NCBI GenBank assembly: GCA_964017235.1
Contig: OZ024933.1
Location: 12,961,962 to 13,025,961, forward strand
Direction: 5' to 3'
Source of the DNA: Sabellastarte sp. h YS-2021
Lineage: Eukaryota > Annelida > Polychaeta > Sabellida > Sabellidae
DNA length: 64,000 nucleotides
The notes under the pieces were generated by a model. It saw only the letters and a program-made list of their open reading frames with translations. It did no database searches and had not been told where the DNA came from. This document shows, one piece after another, positions 36,448-46,812 of the stretch. Each line of letters opens with the position of its first letter. Positions within the stretch are counted from its first letter, which is position 1. The translations under genes were made by a program, and so were the position numbers.

Positions 36448-38619
36448 ATGCGTACACATCGACAAACTTTGGATAAATTTTTGGATGTATTTCATACAAG
36501 AAATATGGTGAAGAGACCTGGACTTGGAAAGAGGAAGAGGGTCACTCTGCCTCCTGTTGAAGCATCTGAGGAGCCTGAACAGCCAGAACATCCGGATGAA
36601 CTGCCTGCCACTCAAGCTTCATCATCAGACCCAGGGGATACAGCCACTCTGGCCACCCAGCCGGAAGACACAGATGACTTGGAAGAGGCAATCCAAGACA
36701 GCCAGTCCCAGGGGAGGTTCAAGAAGAAGAGGCTGGTGAGGATGACAGATGGGCTAGAGGATGAGATGGCTGAGTGGCTCAAGAACCATCCAGAAATGTA
36801 CAACAAGGCCAAGAAGGAGTACAGGGACACAGACAGGAAGGAGGCTGCTTGGGCCACCCAGGCCAGGGCCATGGGCCTGGAAGGTGAGTTAGACTAACCA
36901 TTATGATTTAACCTTTTCATAGTTTCAGGTAATAATTTAAATTGTGATGGAGGTACTACATGTACAGTAATGTGTAAATGGACTTATGTTGAATGTTTAC
37001 TTATTCTGTTAATTTATTTTATTTTGAATTGTACTCTGTCATCGTGTGATGTATTAGGCTTCACCCATTTGCAGATGACACCACAGATGTGAAGCAGTTT
37101 AAAACTTAATGTAACCCATTGTTACTTTGATAACCTACCTAATGTGTCCGTGTCTCCTCTTCCTTTTTCAGCCATCGACCTGAAGATCTGGTTCAAAGGG
37201 ATGAGGACAAGGTATGGCAAGCTTACCTGCAAGAAGTCTGGTGACGGGGCAAAGGAACACACAGACAGGGACACCTGGATCTTGAGGTCTTTCAGCTTCC
37301 TGGATGACCACATCTCCAGAGTCCCCTCCAGGCAGTCCTGCAATGTAAGTACATTCTCACAGTCTGACTCACCTGGATATCCTGATGTTTTTGCTGCGTT
37401 GTGTATTCTTGACTTGTAAACAGTGACTACCTATGGATACAAGTTTGTAGCTGTAACACTAATGTTTGGCAAAAATCTGTAAAGTTTTCTGTAGTGACAC
37501 AGGAGTTCATACTTGTTACTTCACAGTACCTACCTAAACTGTTTGTTGAACATGTATACTATATGCTTACCATGTGTCTTTATTCTACTGTACTTTCAGT
37601 TGAAACCAGCTTCCACCACAACTGCCTCTGCCTCTGCCGCAGCCACCTCAGCCTCTGCTACCTGCTCATCTGCTATCACCACTGCCTCTGTCATCACCTC
37701 ATCGGCCTCTGCTGCTTCTGCAACTGCCACCATGCCTTCACACCTATCCACTGACTTGGATCCTGCAGATGAGCCTGTGGAGTCAGGATCACTGGGTGAA
37801 CCAAGAGTGTGCAGCACTCCTCCTCCAGGTATCACCCTCTCTGGGACTAGTGGCAGGAGAGCCACAAGGAGAAGTGCCAGCACTGAGTCAGAGCTCCTGG
37901 ACAAGATGTGCGAGCAGAGCGACAACAGTGCCCAGATCTCTGACAGGCTGGACAGACTCTTAACATCTATGGAGGCACAGACCAATGACAGGACTGCTTG
38001 GGCTGGCTGGATGTCAAGTGCCATGTTGAAGATCCACGAGGATCTCTCGCCCACATATCAGATGCGCAGTATGGACCTCCTCAACCAGACCATCAAGGAG
38101 TCCAAGCTGCTTTCGGAGAGGGACATCCAGAGGCAGGAGCTTGATAGGCAGAATCAGCTGGATGATAGGCAGAAGCAGCTGGACGACAGGCAGAAGCAGC
38201 TGGACAGTATGAAGCAGCAGATGAAGGTGCAGCAACAGCAGCTGCAGCAGCAACTTATTTTCCAGCAGCTGCAGCCACAGCAACAGTACACCATCACACA
38301 AATGCCTCCGCCACCCGCACCTGGGCCCGCAGCTCTAGCCTCCTCTACCCCTTTGCCTCAAGGGTCAGACACCCAGAGCCAGACAACTGTTATTTTACAG
38401 ACCCCATCGGGGGCCAGTACCTCTGGACAGTCAGTGGGTTCATCATCCAGCACTTCATCCACCAAGTTTGTTATCACAGACACCGAGGGAAGGACAATAG
38501 GACTGTCAGACCTGAATTTGTCAGATTTAAATGCGTCATTTGCAGGTATTCCTAGTGTGCCTTCAACACCCATGACACCTATAGCATTACTTAATCAGGA
38601 TGATTCTCAAGGTTCTTAG
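36448..38619 (+). CDS. Harbinger accessory protein with MADF (Myb/SANT-like) domain, three exons
   Basis: Exons 36448-36883, 37172-37344 and 37600-38619 have consensus sites (gtgagt/ttcag; gtaagt/tttcag), phases 1 and 0, giving 542 codons. The N-terminus holds a basic cluster (KRPGLGKRKR), possibly a nuclear signal, then an acidic Pro/Glu stretch. The MADF domain is split by intron 1: MAEWLKNHPEMYNKAKKEY in exon 1, then DLKIWFKGMRTRYGKL and TWILRSFSFLDDHI in exon 2, about residues 105-200. Exon 3 is Ala/Thr/Ser-rich, then has a Gln-rich coiled coil with repeats of QLDDRQK, then a Pro/Ser-rich tail. Harbinger elements need a second DNA-binding protein that works with the transposase in binding DNA and reaching the nucleus; this fills that role by position and domain. 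Confidence 0.85.
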
Positions 38620-38770
38620 GTTTAGAAATAACTTTGTCCTTTGTCTATAGACACTTAAGAAGTAGTTTAGGTGAGATGTAAGAAGTAATTATCAAACAGG
38701 TGTAAAGTAATTTATTTGTGTATTTTTGCTATGTCTGGCTCAAGTATTACTATGATTATTACTATTATAA

Positions 38771-39250
38771 ACCAGGTTTCACTTTGACAGCTGTTCTTGT
38801 GGGTAGTTTGTTAACCTTAGCTGTTACTAATAGTATATGTAACCAGTTTCACTTTGACAGCTGTTCTTGTGGGTAGTTTGTTAACCTTAGCTGTTACTAA
38901 TAGTATATGTAACCAGTTTCACTTTGACAGCTGTTCTTGTGGGTAGTTTGTTAACCTTAGCTGTTACTAAAAGTATATGTAACCAGTTTCACTTTGACAG
39001 CTGTTCTTGTGGGTAGTTTGTTAACCTTAGCTGTTACTAATAGTATATGTAACCAGTTTTACTTTGACAGCTGTTCTTGTGGGTAGTTTGTTAACCTTAG
39101 CTGTTACTAATAGTATATGTAACCAGTTTCACTTTGACAGCTGTTCTTGTGGGTAGTTTGTTAACCTTAGCTGTTACTAATAGTATATGTAACCAGTTTC
39201 ACTTTGACAGCTGTTCTTGTCAGTTGTATGTTAACCTTAGCTGTGAGCTA
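38771..39250. repeat. 70-bp tandem repeat, about seven copies, inside the Harbinger
   Basis: Units start at 38771, 38842, 38912, 38982, 39052, 39122 and 39192 (accagtttcactttgacagc onward). They are nearly identical; the first has one extra base and the last diverges after 45 bp. It lies in the 3' UTR of the MADF gene. Confidence 0.95.
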
Positions 39251-39325
39251 ATGTGTCTGCATTTCTCTATTAAAAAGTACACTTACTATGTTATTGTGAT
39301 TTGTCCTTTTTGACCTTGTTGGAAT

Positions 39326-39331
39326 AATAAA
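39326..39331 (+). terminator. Poly(A) signal of the MADF gene
   Basis: aataaa about 700 bp after the stop codon, past the tandem array. It is followed by a T/G-rich stretch (ttgtttatgtgattgcttg). Confidence 0.5.
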
Positions 39332-39495
39332 TTGTTTATGTGATTGCTTGTTTTTCTCATGTTTCAAAAACATTGGCATAATACTTGGAAGGTGTCACAT
39401 CTTAACATGAAGGATCCAAAAAAAGTGGCCCAGTGGTTACCAGGACCTGTTATGACCCAATGTGAGTGGTTCACTGTGGAAGTTTCACTGTTTCG

Positions 39496-39580
39496 AATGA
39501 AATGCAGAAACGGAAGATAAACAAATTTTAACAGGTGGCCAATGTTAAAATTTGTTTATCTTCCATTTCTGGATTTCATT
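39496..39580. repeat. Inverted repeat with 38-bp arms between the convergent Harbinger genes
   Basis: Arms 39496-39533 and 39543-39580 pair with few mismatches around a 9-nt loop (ggtggccaa). It lies between the poly(A) signals of the two genes, where either transcript running through could form the hairpin. It may be the trace of a small insertion or take part in transcript ending. Confidence 0.75.
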
Positions 39581-39832
39581 ATGCTCTGATTCCAAAGCAA
39601 TCGGCGTTTGGTTGCAGAGTTTCCACCTTGCAGCTGGTTAGATTTCTTAACTTTCCTTCAGTTATGGCCTTGATTGATTTTTGACCTTTGTGACCTTCTG
39701 GCCCCTGTGGTGGCAAAGTTGTGAACTGGTTTGTGTGACCTGTTACATGTTTGACCTGATTTTGTTTCAGACTTGACCTCTTTGACCCTACTATACACAT
39801 AATACATATATGAAGTGCAATAGGACAATAAC

Positions 39833-39865
39833 TTTATTGCAATACAAGAACATTGCAACTTTATT
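39833..39865 (-). terminator. Poly(A) signals of the transposase gene
   Basis: Two tttatt hexamers (aataaa on the minus strand) at 39833-39838 and 39860-39865, 120-155 bp past the transposase stop. Confidence 0.5.
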
Positions 39866-39986
39866 TCAACAAGTATATAACGCCCAATACAAAATATAAC
39901 ACAGATAATGATGCAGCACTGAATCATAACAATAATTAGCACAATACAGTCACTACTAAGAAATGTCCTTGGCATATGTGAAAGTC

Positions 39987-41273
39987 TCAAATCATGTCTC
40001 TTTGCCACGCCGTGGCCCCTACTGGAGCATTATAATAATGCTTCAAATACAGTCTCCGTCTCTTGGCAACCTGTGTGTGCCTGTTGCCACCAGTCACATC
40101 CTCAATGTCCTGCAAACAAGCACCTTGCCTCCACTGTCCTGGGATAACTCTGTGGTTGTCATCCTCCTCATCACCCAGTCCCTGGTGGATACCTGGATAC
40201 CTCAGTCTCATGATGTTGTGCAACGTGCAACAGGCCAATACAATAGAGGTAACAGTCTCTGGATTCTGACTCATGGTGGTGAGGAGACAACCAAATCTGT
40301 TGGCCATGATGCCAAACGCATTTTCCACCACCCTTCTGGCACGAGACAGTCTGTAGTTATAGATCCTCTCCTCATCAGGAAGTCCTCTGGCACTAAACGG
40401 CTTCATCAACCAGGTCCTCAGAGAGAAGGCATCATCCCCAATGAGAAAATATGGCATATCACGGTCATCACCAGGCAATGGCTCTGCATCAGGTACATCC
40501 AAGGTGCCATCAATAATGCCTGAGCGCAAATCGCAGTCATTGAAGATCTGTGCATCAGAACTGGATCCATTGGTGCCAACATCCACCCAAAGGAACTTGT
40601 ACTTGGCATCCACCAGAGCCAGAAGTATTATGGAATGGAAGCCCTTGTAGTTGAAATAGAGTGAGCCACCATTCTTAGGACACCTGATTGCCACATGCTT
40701 CCCATCTATAGCCCCCAGGGTGTGATGGAAATTCCATCTGGAAGAAAATTCTGCAGCAACCTGCTTCCATGCATCACTGGTACGGGGACACTGCATGACT
40801 TCCTCACCATATTCTGCCACGATGGCCTCACAAGTCTGTCTTACTATGACTGAGATGGTGTTGTGTGCTACCCTGAAGCCAAACATCAGACTCCTGTACT
40901 TCTCTCCAGTGGCCAAGAAACGAAGTGTGATTGCAAGTCTGTATCCAGGGTTGATAGACTTCCTGAACCATGTGTCATATTTCTCAATTCTGGGCCCCAC
41001 CCTCTGCAAGACCTCTTTGAACATGGCCGGGTCCATCCGGACAAAATTTCTGAAAGACACCACATCCTCAGCCTCCAGCTCCCTCATCAAACGATCATAG
41101 TGTCCATAGTCCAACCTCCTGGAGAGCCAGGGCTTCACCCAATACCTCCTGGGCCTTGGTCGAGGCCTTCTCTGTCTATCAACCAGTATCTGTGCAATCA
41201 CAATCTGATTCTGTACATTTAAACGATGAGCCTCATACAGTTGCTGCAATAATCTGAGTCTCTGTAGATCCAT
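39987..41273 (-). CDS. PIF/Harbinger DDE transposase (HARBI1-like)
   Basis: 428 residues from ATG 41273 (MDLQRLRLLQQLYEAHRLN). The frame is open up to 41390, but the TATA box at 41338-41345 puts the transcript start below that longer start. Order: a basic N-terminal block (RRPRPRPRRYWVKPWLSRR), the Harbinger signature FRNFVRMDPAMFKEVL, a helix-turn-helix region around residues 110-150, then the DDE catalytic core. The acidic residues are D190 (GAIDGKHV), D280 (IGDDAF) and E317 (VVENAFG), with 36 residues between the last two. CTLHNIMR follows near the end. Length and motifs match the family. It cuts and joins element DNA at TIRs with TWA targets. No frameshift or stop is seen. Confidence 0.95.
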   Translation of the reverse strand: MDLQRLRLLQQLYEAHRLNVQNQIVIAQILVDRQRRPRPRPRRYWVKPWLSRRLDYGHYDRLMRELEAEDVVSFRNFVRMDPAMFKEVLQRVGPRIEKYDTWFRKSINPGYRLAITLRFLATGEKYRSLMFGFRVAHNTISVIVRQTCEAIVAEYGEEVMQCPRTSDAWKQVAAEFSSRWNFHHTLGAIDGKHVAIRCPKNGGSLYFNYKGFHSIILLALVDAKYKFLWVDVGTNGSSSDAQIFNDCDLRSGIIDGTLDVPDAEPLPGDDRDMPYFLIGDDAFSLRTWLMKPFSARGLPDEERIYNYRLSRARRVVENAFGIMANRFGCLLTTMSQNPETVTSIVLACCTLHNIMRLRYPGIHQGLGDEEDDNHRVIPGQWRQGACLQDIEDVTGGNRHTQVAKRRRLYLKHYYNAPVGATAWQRDMI

Positions 41274-41337
41274 AGCCTTTGATGTACACTGTCCGACGTC
41301 TGATGATAAATGAAGTGAATCCAGATGATCCAGGCTG

Positions 41338-41345
41338 TTTATATA
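41338..41345 (-). promoter_or_regulatory. TATA box of the transposase gene
   Basis: tatataaa on the minus strand, 65 bp before ATG 41273. A start about 30 bp downstream (near 41310) makes 41273 the first in-frame ATG and excludes 41390. Confidence 0.55.
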
Positions 41346-41760
41346 GGAACTGGCATTATACACGAATTGGTCGTCACTTCTTCTCAGCACGTTCTTCCTC
41401 CTCGTCGGGGGCTCGTCACAGCTCGCTCAACCCTCCACCATGGTCGTGGCTCAGTGCAAGAACATCTCACGGAAATCGCTACACTTCGCATTAATTCGTA
41501 CATACTTCTACGAAGTTCGTTTGATCTTCGTCGATGTTCTTCACAGAAACAAGATGTTCTTGACTGGGTGATGAGAACATCGTACCAAGATCTTCCACAG
41601 GATGAAGATGATGGTAGCCCATGGTAGCCGGATCGAAGTAATTCGTGGATTTTTCCAATTCCAACCACGTGACCACACTTTCCCGCCCTTTCTGTGGCGA
41701 ACTACCACGATTTCTAATTCGCAGCAAATCTTCATATTCGCCAGTTAATTCGTAGTGGCC
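41346..41760. promoter_or_regulatory. Harbinger right subterminal region with repeated motifs
   Basis: Counterpart of the left arm, with ttcgtag, ttcgcc, cgaag and gttcttc words in both orientations. It is not a long inverted copy of the left arm, only the same motifs shuffled. Confidence 0.5.
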
Positions 41761-41782
41761 TCGCCACAGTGTGACCTGGGCA
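41761..41782 (-). repeat. Harbinger right terminal inverted repeat
   Basis: Perfect complement of 35867-35888; followed by TAA at 41783-41785. Confidence 0.95.
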
Positions 41783-42058
41783 TAACACCCACTGGTTTTG
41801 CAACTTCATAGAGTATTTACTATCATTTTGTACAGTTCATGACATTCACAGGGTCATAATCTCCCTTACATACCATCTAGAGCTGTCTGGTATTCTAGCA
41901 ATGATTGTGAAAATTCAGAGTCACTAGCAGCATTTGAATTACAGTTCATCAAATCAAATTTACAGCCATCGACCAACCTCCCATTGATTATGCAGCTAAG
42001 CAAGTAGCCTGCCACAACCCTAGCTATTTGACTCCTGCTTATCCTTGGATTTCAAGTT

Positions 42059-42970
42059 TTAGAAACACTTATTTTCAGGATGTGCAGTTGTTCTCCCTTG
42101 TTTTTCAAAGAAATTGCAGATGATTTTGTAATTTTCATGACTGGACTCGTGAGAGCAAATGCCCATGTGATAGATGTAGGACAGCTGTCCCACTATCCAC
42201 TGGGGCAGCCTTAGATCATCGTAGATCACCCTCTTTTTCCCTGCAGGTGTATGATAGCCGTCATTAGGCCAGCAAACCTCAGGGGCTGTTTGAACTAAAT
42301 CTACAGGATTATACCTCCCTGACATTCTGTGCTGCCTACCTTGCAAAGATATCCTGGCTTGCTCCTCATTTACCATCAATAAATTTGACACTGTGTTCGA
42401 TATTGAAGGCAATTGTCTGCAGTTGTGGCAGAACCCTGTCATTCTGAATGTCAAACTGTGTGGTAGCTGCAGCTGCTGCCTGCACCGAGCTTGTCTCTTC
42501 TGCTGCAGAACGTTGGCAAGCCCTTTGGTTCAAATCATTATTAGGAAGCTGAGATGAGATATTATGTGGGGGTAGCTGGCTCTGTTGCAAAACCCTGAGG
42601 TATGTCATTGAACGTGGCGGAATGTGGATAGGTATCTCAGTACAATGATGCAGCAGTCGTGTATGATGGCTGTAAGCTACAGACTGCCTTTGCTCGACTT
42701 TTTCATTCTACTCAACATTGCACGATATGATTCAAATAGTTCAGTAAGCCTAGATAGAATGGATTTAGAGGACTCAGCTGTGATAGGAGCCGGATCCACA
42801 TTGGAGCTGCTGGTCATAGTACTCACTTGAGGCTGTGTAGCTGGCTGGATGTATGATTCATTTAAGTCTTTGCGAGTGTCTTTTTGAATTTTCTGAGTCC
42901 AAATCATTGCTCTTGCTGAATCCGTGACATTTTTCCTGGTCAAAGATGGTGCTTTCTTCAAAGATGGCAT
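42059..42970 (-). pseudogene. DIRS-type gag relic
   Basis: ATG 42970 opens MPSLKKAPSLTRKNVTDSA. Three overlapping open stretches (to 42677, 42608-42366, 42454-42059) carry one protein with frame breaks. The diagnostic part is RRHRMSGRYN-like followed by CWPNDGYH and VIYDDLRLPQWIVGQL, matching the gag relic at 13.8 kb. The Ala/Gln-rich middle (SSVQAAAAATTQFDIQND) precedes it. No matching pol follows; the Harbinger lies immediately downstream, at 41785. Confidence 0.65.
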
Positions 42971-44499
42971 CTTAAAACAACAATCTTAATGTGAATAAGT
43001 ATAAAAACTAAACTCTAAAACTCCATATGCTATAATGCTCGATAAAAAATACTTGTTTAACTTCAAAATCTCAAGGAAGAATGATGGAGGGAAATTCGGT
43101 TATGGTTACTGAAGTGTGACAGCATAGGTGATTGGATAATATCAGTTAACAATGGTTTCCATAATAGATGCAAAAATAAATAGGAGGTAAAGTTTAAGGT
43201 AGCCTCCCAACTGAAGAAGCAGGCCCCTCAACAGGCCTTGCTGCCTAAACAAGATGTGATATGGGAAGTATTTTTGTAATCTATTTTTGTAGTTGGTAAC
43301 ATGGTTAAATTTTACAGTTTGTCTGTACATACTCTTTTTATCAGCCAAAACTTTTGTTTTATTTCTATTTGACTTGTGAGTCTGTTAATCTGTCTTTGAA
43401 TAACAACGCAGTGATGACTGCAGTTGGCTTTTTTTCTTACAGTTGGTGGTTTAACTTGTTTTGATCTCATTTAACTGTAGCATCTGTGGCATCTGTGGCA
43501 TCTGTGAACAAGCATTCATGTTGAGAAAATTTTAATTGGTTTATTAGATTTCTTTTCGATAAACATTTTTTCACTATATATCTGTAGTGCGCTTCTCATT
43601 TTAGCTCTCTCTGCAACATTTTGAATTCCTATAATTCTTTCCTGGGGGAAAGTAAGTGGTTGACATACTGTAGCTTTCTTGTACTTGAACATAAATTCTT
43701 CATAAATGGTGTGGAGCTCCTGTAAACTCTAATCAACTACATCTTTCAATACTCCGGGAGGAACACTGGTGGTATACTCTAGATGACTATGTCATCTACA
43801 ACATCCCTATCATTCTGACCAGACCTGAAGGCAATGTTAGAGTTTCTCATAGTGTTCATAGTGTTTTTCAGTATGCTGTTCAGTTGCAATTGATAATATT
43901 CAGCGCCGAGAGCATATGTAATTCATGGTTTACCGTATCAGTAATCTTGTGGTAATTTTGGCAATAGAAATATTGGTGTTTGATTTTTCATTGATTTTAA
44001 ATTGATCCTTGAAACCAGTTTGGGTTTAGATTTGCCAGGGAAGAATATGTTTTTATATTTTTATATATATTCAATACTGACAGGTAAAAATTTCTGTTTT
44101 TACACAGTACACTGATCTGTATCTGATTTGTTTATCACCTAACATACGTTCTCTTGAGTAAATATAATAACTACTCATATTACCCTGAAAAGTAGCTTGC
44201 ATTGTCACAATAGGCTCTTGTGGGTATTTTCGCTCAATGGACATTTCCCTCTGATGTCACATGACTATTTTGTAGTAATTCAAGCAAATATCATCAGATA
44301 CATTACAATACACATCTTTTATTTCAAAGCAAATTCTATGAGACATTTATTTTTTGACATATCATTCGATGTCAAATTTTTGACACATTAATTTTTGCCA
44401 TACCCATTTCTGGTTTGTTGTTTAGACAGGTTTGTTCGTGGGAAAGGTAGGTTCACCATTTCCCAGTTATATTTTCTGTTTGGTCTTTCTTTTTTACAT
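42971..44499. other. No feature recognised
   Basis: About 1.5 kb of AT-rich sequence with short ORFs only. Confidence 0.3.
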
Positions 44500-46200
44500 G
44501 CATTGCATTTTCTCGTTCTGTTTTTACTTTGTGCTGGTAGCTGAGGCAAACAATGCCACCCTTGACATCCCTCCACACTACCAATCACTTTTGTCTCAAA
44601 TTTCAATCCCATTTTCCCTTGTCCTTTCCTTCTACCAGTACAATTTGAACCTGCTATTCAGCCATGTCTATACAGTGTTAACTACACTTTCTTGGAAATA
44701 CAAGGACATATTCCTAGGGTATTATACTCTTTTAATAGCAACAAATGAGGATGTCATTGCTGTTCCTGAGGCCCTTCTCCAATCAGATGGCATTAATAGC
44801 TTTATAGCAAGTGTTACTCCTCCGGGTTACAAATGTACCTGTGTACGCTGTGATGGAAGAGGCATTGGCCTTGGGTCCTTCATCCGTTATATCGATTTTA
44901 TGGTCCTTCTTCAACAATGTGTCAATGCCTTTGAGAGCATATTTGTTCAGCTGGCTATGGGCAATGCCCAGGAAACGACATGTTTCCAAAGCCAATTTTC
45001 CAAAGAGGATTTCAGCTGCTTTGTTGAGGGTGCAGCTTCATCATGTTGTCAAAATATAATACTGGGGGACTTACATCTGCATCTGGACAAAGAGTATACT
45101 TTGTCACAGATATTCAGTGACTGAAAAAGTGTCACCATTGCACCCTGACAAAGGCCTTATGGATATAGACATCCTTTCAGCAGAGCACTGTGGAAGTATG
45201 CTATTAACTGATGAAGATATTAAGCATCACTACAATTTTCTACTGCTACAGTCAAAACGCAGGCACTCTTCAACAGTCATTACTGAAAATAATGGTAAAT
45301 CCGAAATTATGAAAACCAGAGTTGCGCTACAGTCATCAGCAGGAGTCTGCTACTAGACCGAGGCAACAACAGCACTCTAACCTCTTTTGCATCAGTATCT
45401 TTCTAAGACATCCTTTGCATCTTCTCCTACCAAATCATGTGATTGGAGTTGATGACAAAGTGTTGAGATGGACCAAATCTGGGCAAACTGGGTAATAGTT
45501 TTTCAGATGCCTTCTGACTCCAATATGGGGTACCCAAGGGTTCTGTCTTGTGTCCGCTCCCTTTTTACCTTTAACACTCTCAGTAGTATTATTTCTAGTT
45601 TTAATGTCACCCATCATCTGTAGCTGATAACACCCAAATTACCTAGCACTGAACCATAGGAACTTTGGTTCCAGTTTTGCTGCACTCACTGTTTACTTGT
45701 GTCCAAAACTGGATGGATGGCCGCAAACTGAAACTCAACCCAGAGAATCCCTCATCCAAAAATATCATACCCATCTTCTTGGAAATTCCATCTCCCCAAC
45801 CAATGTAGTTAAAAACCTAGGTGTTAATTTTAACTCTGGAAACACCTAGGCCAGTCATATTACCAAGTTTTGTCATGCATGCTACTACCACCTCCAGGAC
45901 CTAAGATAAATCCAGAAATTCCTCAGTGTGGAGAATGCAACTCTGCTGGCAACCTCAACGATACACAGTTTTTGACAAGTGTAATTCCCTACTCTATGGA
46001 AACAATAATATAATGTGGCTAAACTAATGATTCAAAGTGCTCTTTGTAGAATGTCTTTATGCTTGATAGAACAAACCATGTTATTCCCTATCTTTATAAA
46101 CTACACTGGCACCCCATTTCATATGGCATCATGTTTGAACAAAATCTCAAAACTTCAAACCCATTAAATTATCCTAAAATACATACTTAACATCCTTGAA
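44500..46200 (+). pseudogene. L2/CR1-type LINE, decayed
   Basis: The endonuclease part lies at 44.6-45.12 kb (VPEALLQSDGINSFIASVTP, then PGYKCTCV, and ILGDLHLHLD). RT remains at 45.5-45.6 kb show GTQG- or VPKGSVLCPL-like and LSSIISSFNVTHHL strings in shifting frames. WMDGRKLKLNPEN then VVKNLGVNF follow at 45.7-45.85 kb, and VIPYSME with QSALCRM later. The order matches the L2 copy at 9.8-12.1 kb. Many stops and frameshifts; some segments missing. Confidence 0.75.
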
Positions 46201-46812
46201 CAAAATCAGTAGTCTTACCCATGGAAATCAGTTATTTCTTTACTCAGTTTGTACTGGAAATGCCATTGGTGGGCGAGGTTTATAAATCATATATTTTTAT
46301 TACAGTAGTAGAATATCACATTTAATACAAAGATCATGCAATACATTCAATGATTTTTTTATTCCTTCAGTTATTAAAAAAAACATTTAGTTTATTTAAT
46401 TTATTCATAATACCTTCTTAGGAGGGGCCCTGTAGGAAAATTTAAAAGCAAGTTCTGAAGAATGTCAAATTCAATTTTCATAAAAAGGATTGTACATGCA
46501 AACTTTATTTAAAGCTTTGTTTCAGTAGGAAAGTTCTTGATTTTACAAGATGCCATTTCACATTTGTCCAGGGCTTTTTTTATTATTTGTTTACTTTTAT
46601 GACAACACATTTTATTTTCACCTGTTCCATCCTCTTTTGTGTTGGTTACTTTAGTCCATGGTTGTGGACCGGCTGCTTGGGTTGCACCAGAATTTGTCTC
46701 TTGTTAATGCAGATTGTATTTTAACCCTTCCTTGTATGCTAAAGCTGTACTGGGTATTGTGTCATCATTTCAAACCTTCAAACCCAAAGACAGTAGATGT
46801 AGAACATTTATG
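46201..46812. other. No feature recognised
   Basis: AT-rich sequence between the L2 relic and the DIRS recombinase relic. It may hold the eroded 3' end of that DIRS copy. Confidence 0.3.

Larger units (their letters stand above)
35867..41782. mobile_element. PIF/Harbinger DNA transposon, structurally complete, 5,916 bp
   Basis: Perfect 22-bp TIRs (starting TGCCCAGGTCACACTGTGG) lie at 35867-35888 and 41761-41782. The flanking TAA at 35864-35866 and 41783-41785 is the 3-bp duplication typical of the superfamily. Inside are two convergent genes, a MADF-domain protein (plus) and a DDE transposase (minus), both without disruption. The GC and codon character differ sharply from the surrounding AT-rich DNA. 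The combination of perfect TIRs, TSD and two intact genes suggests a young and possibly active copy. Confidence 0.93.

Noticed and set aside
37596..38573. Long ORFs antisense to MADF exon 3
   Set aside because: Shadow frames caused by the low-complexity Ala/Gln/Ser coding sequence.
38771..39250. CRISPR-like array
   Set aside because: The 70-bp units abut directly with no unique spacers; it is a minisatellite in a eukaryotic transposon.
40863..41222. 119-codon plus-strand ORF over the transposase
   Set aside because: Antisense shadow of the conserved transposase frame.
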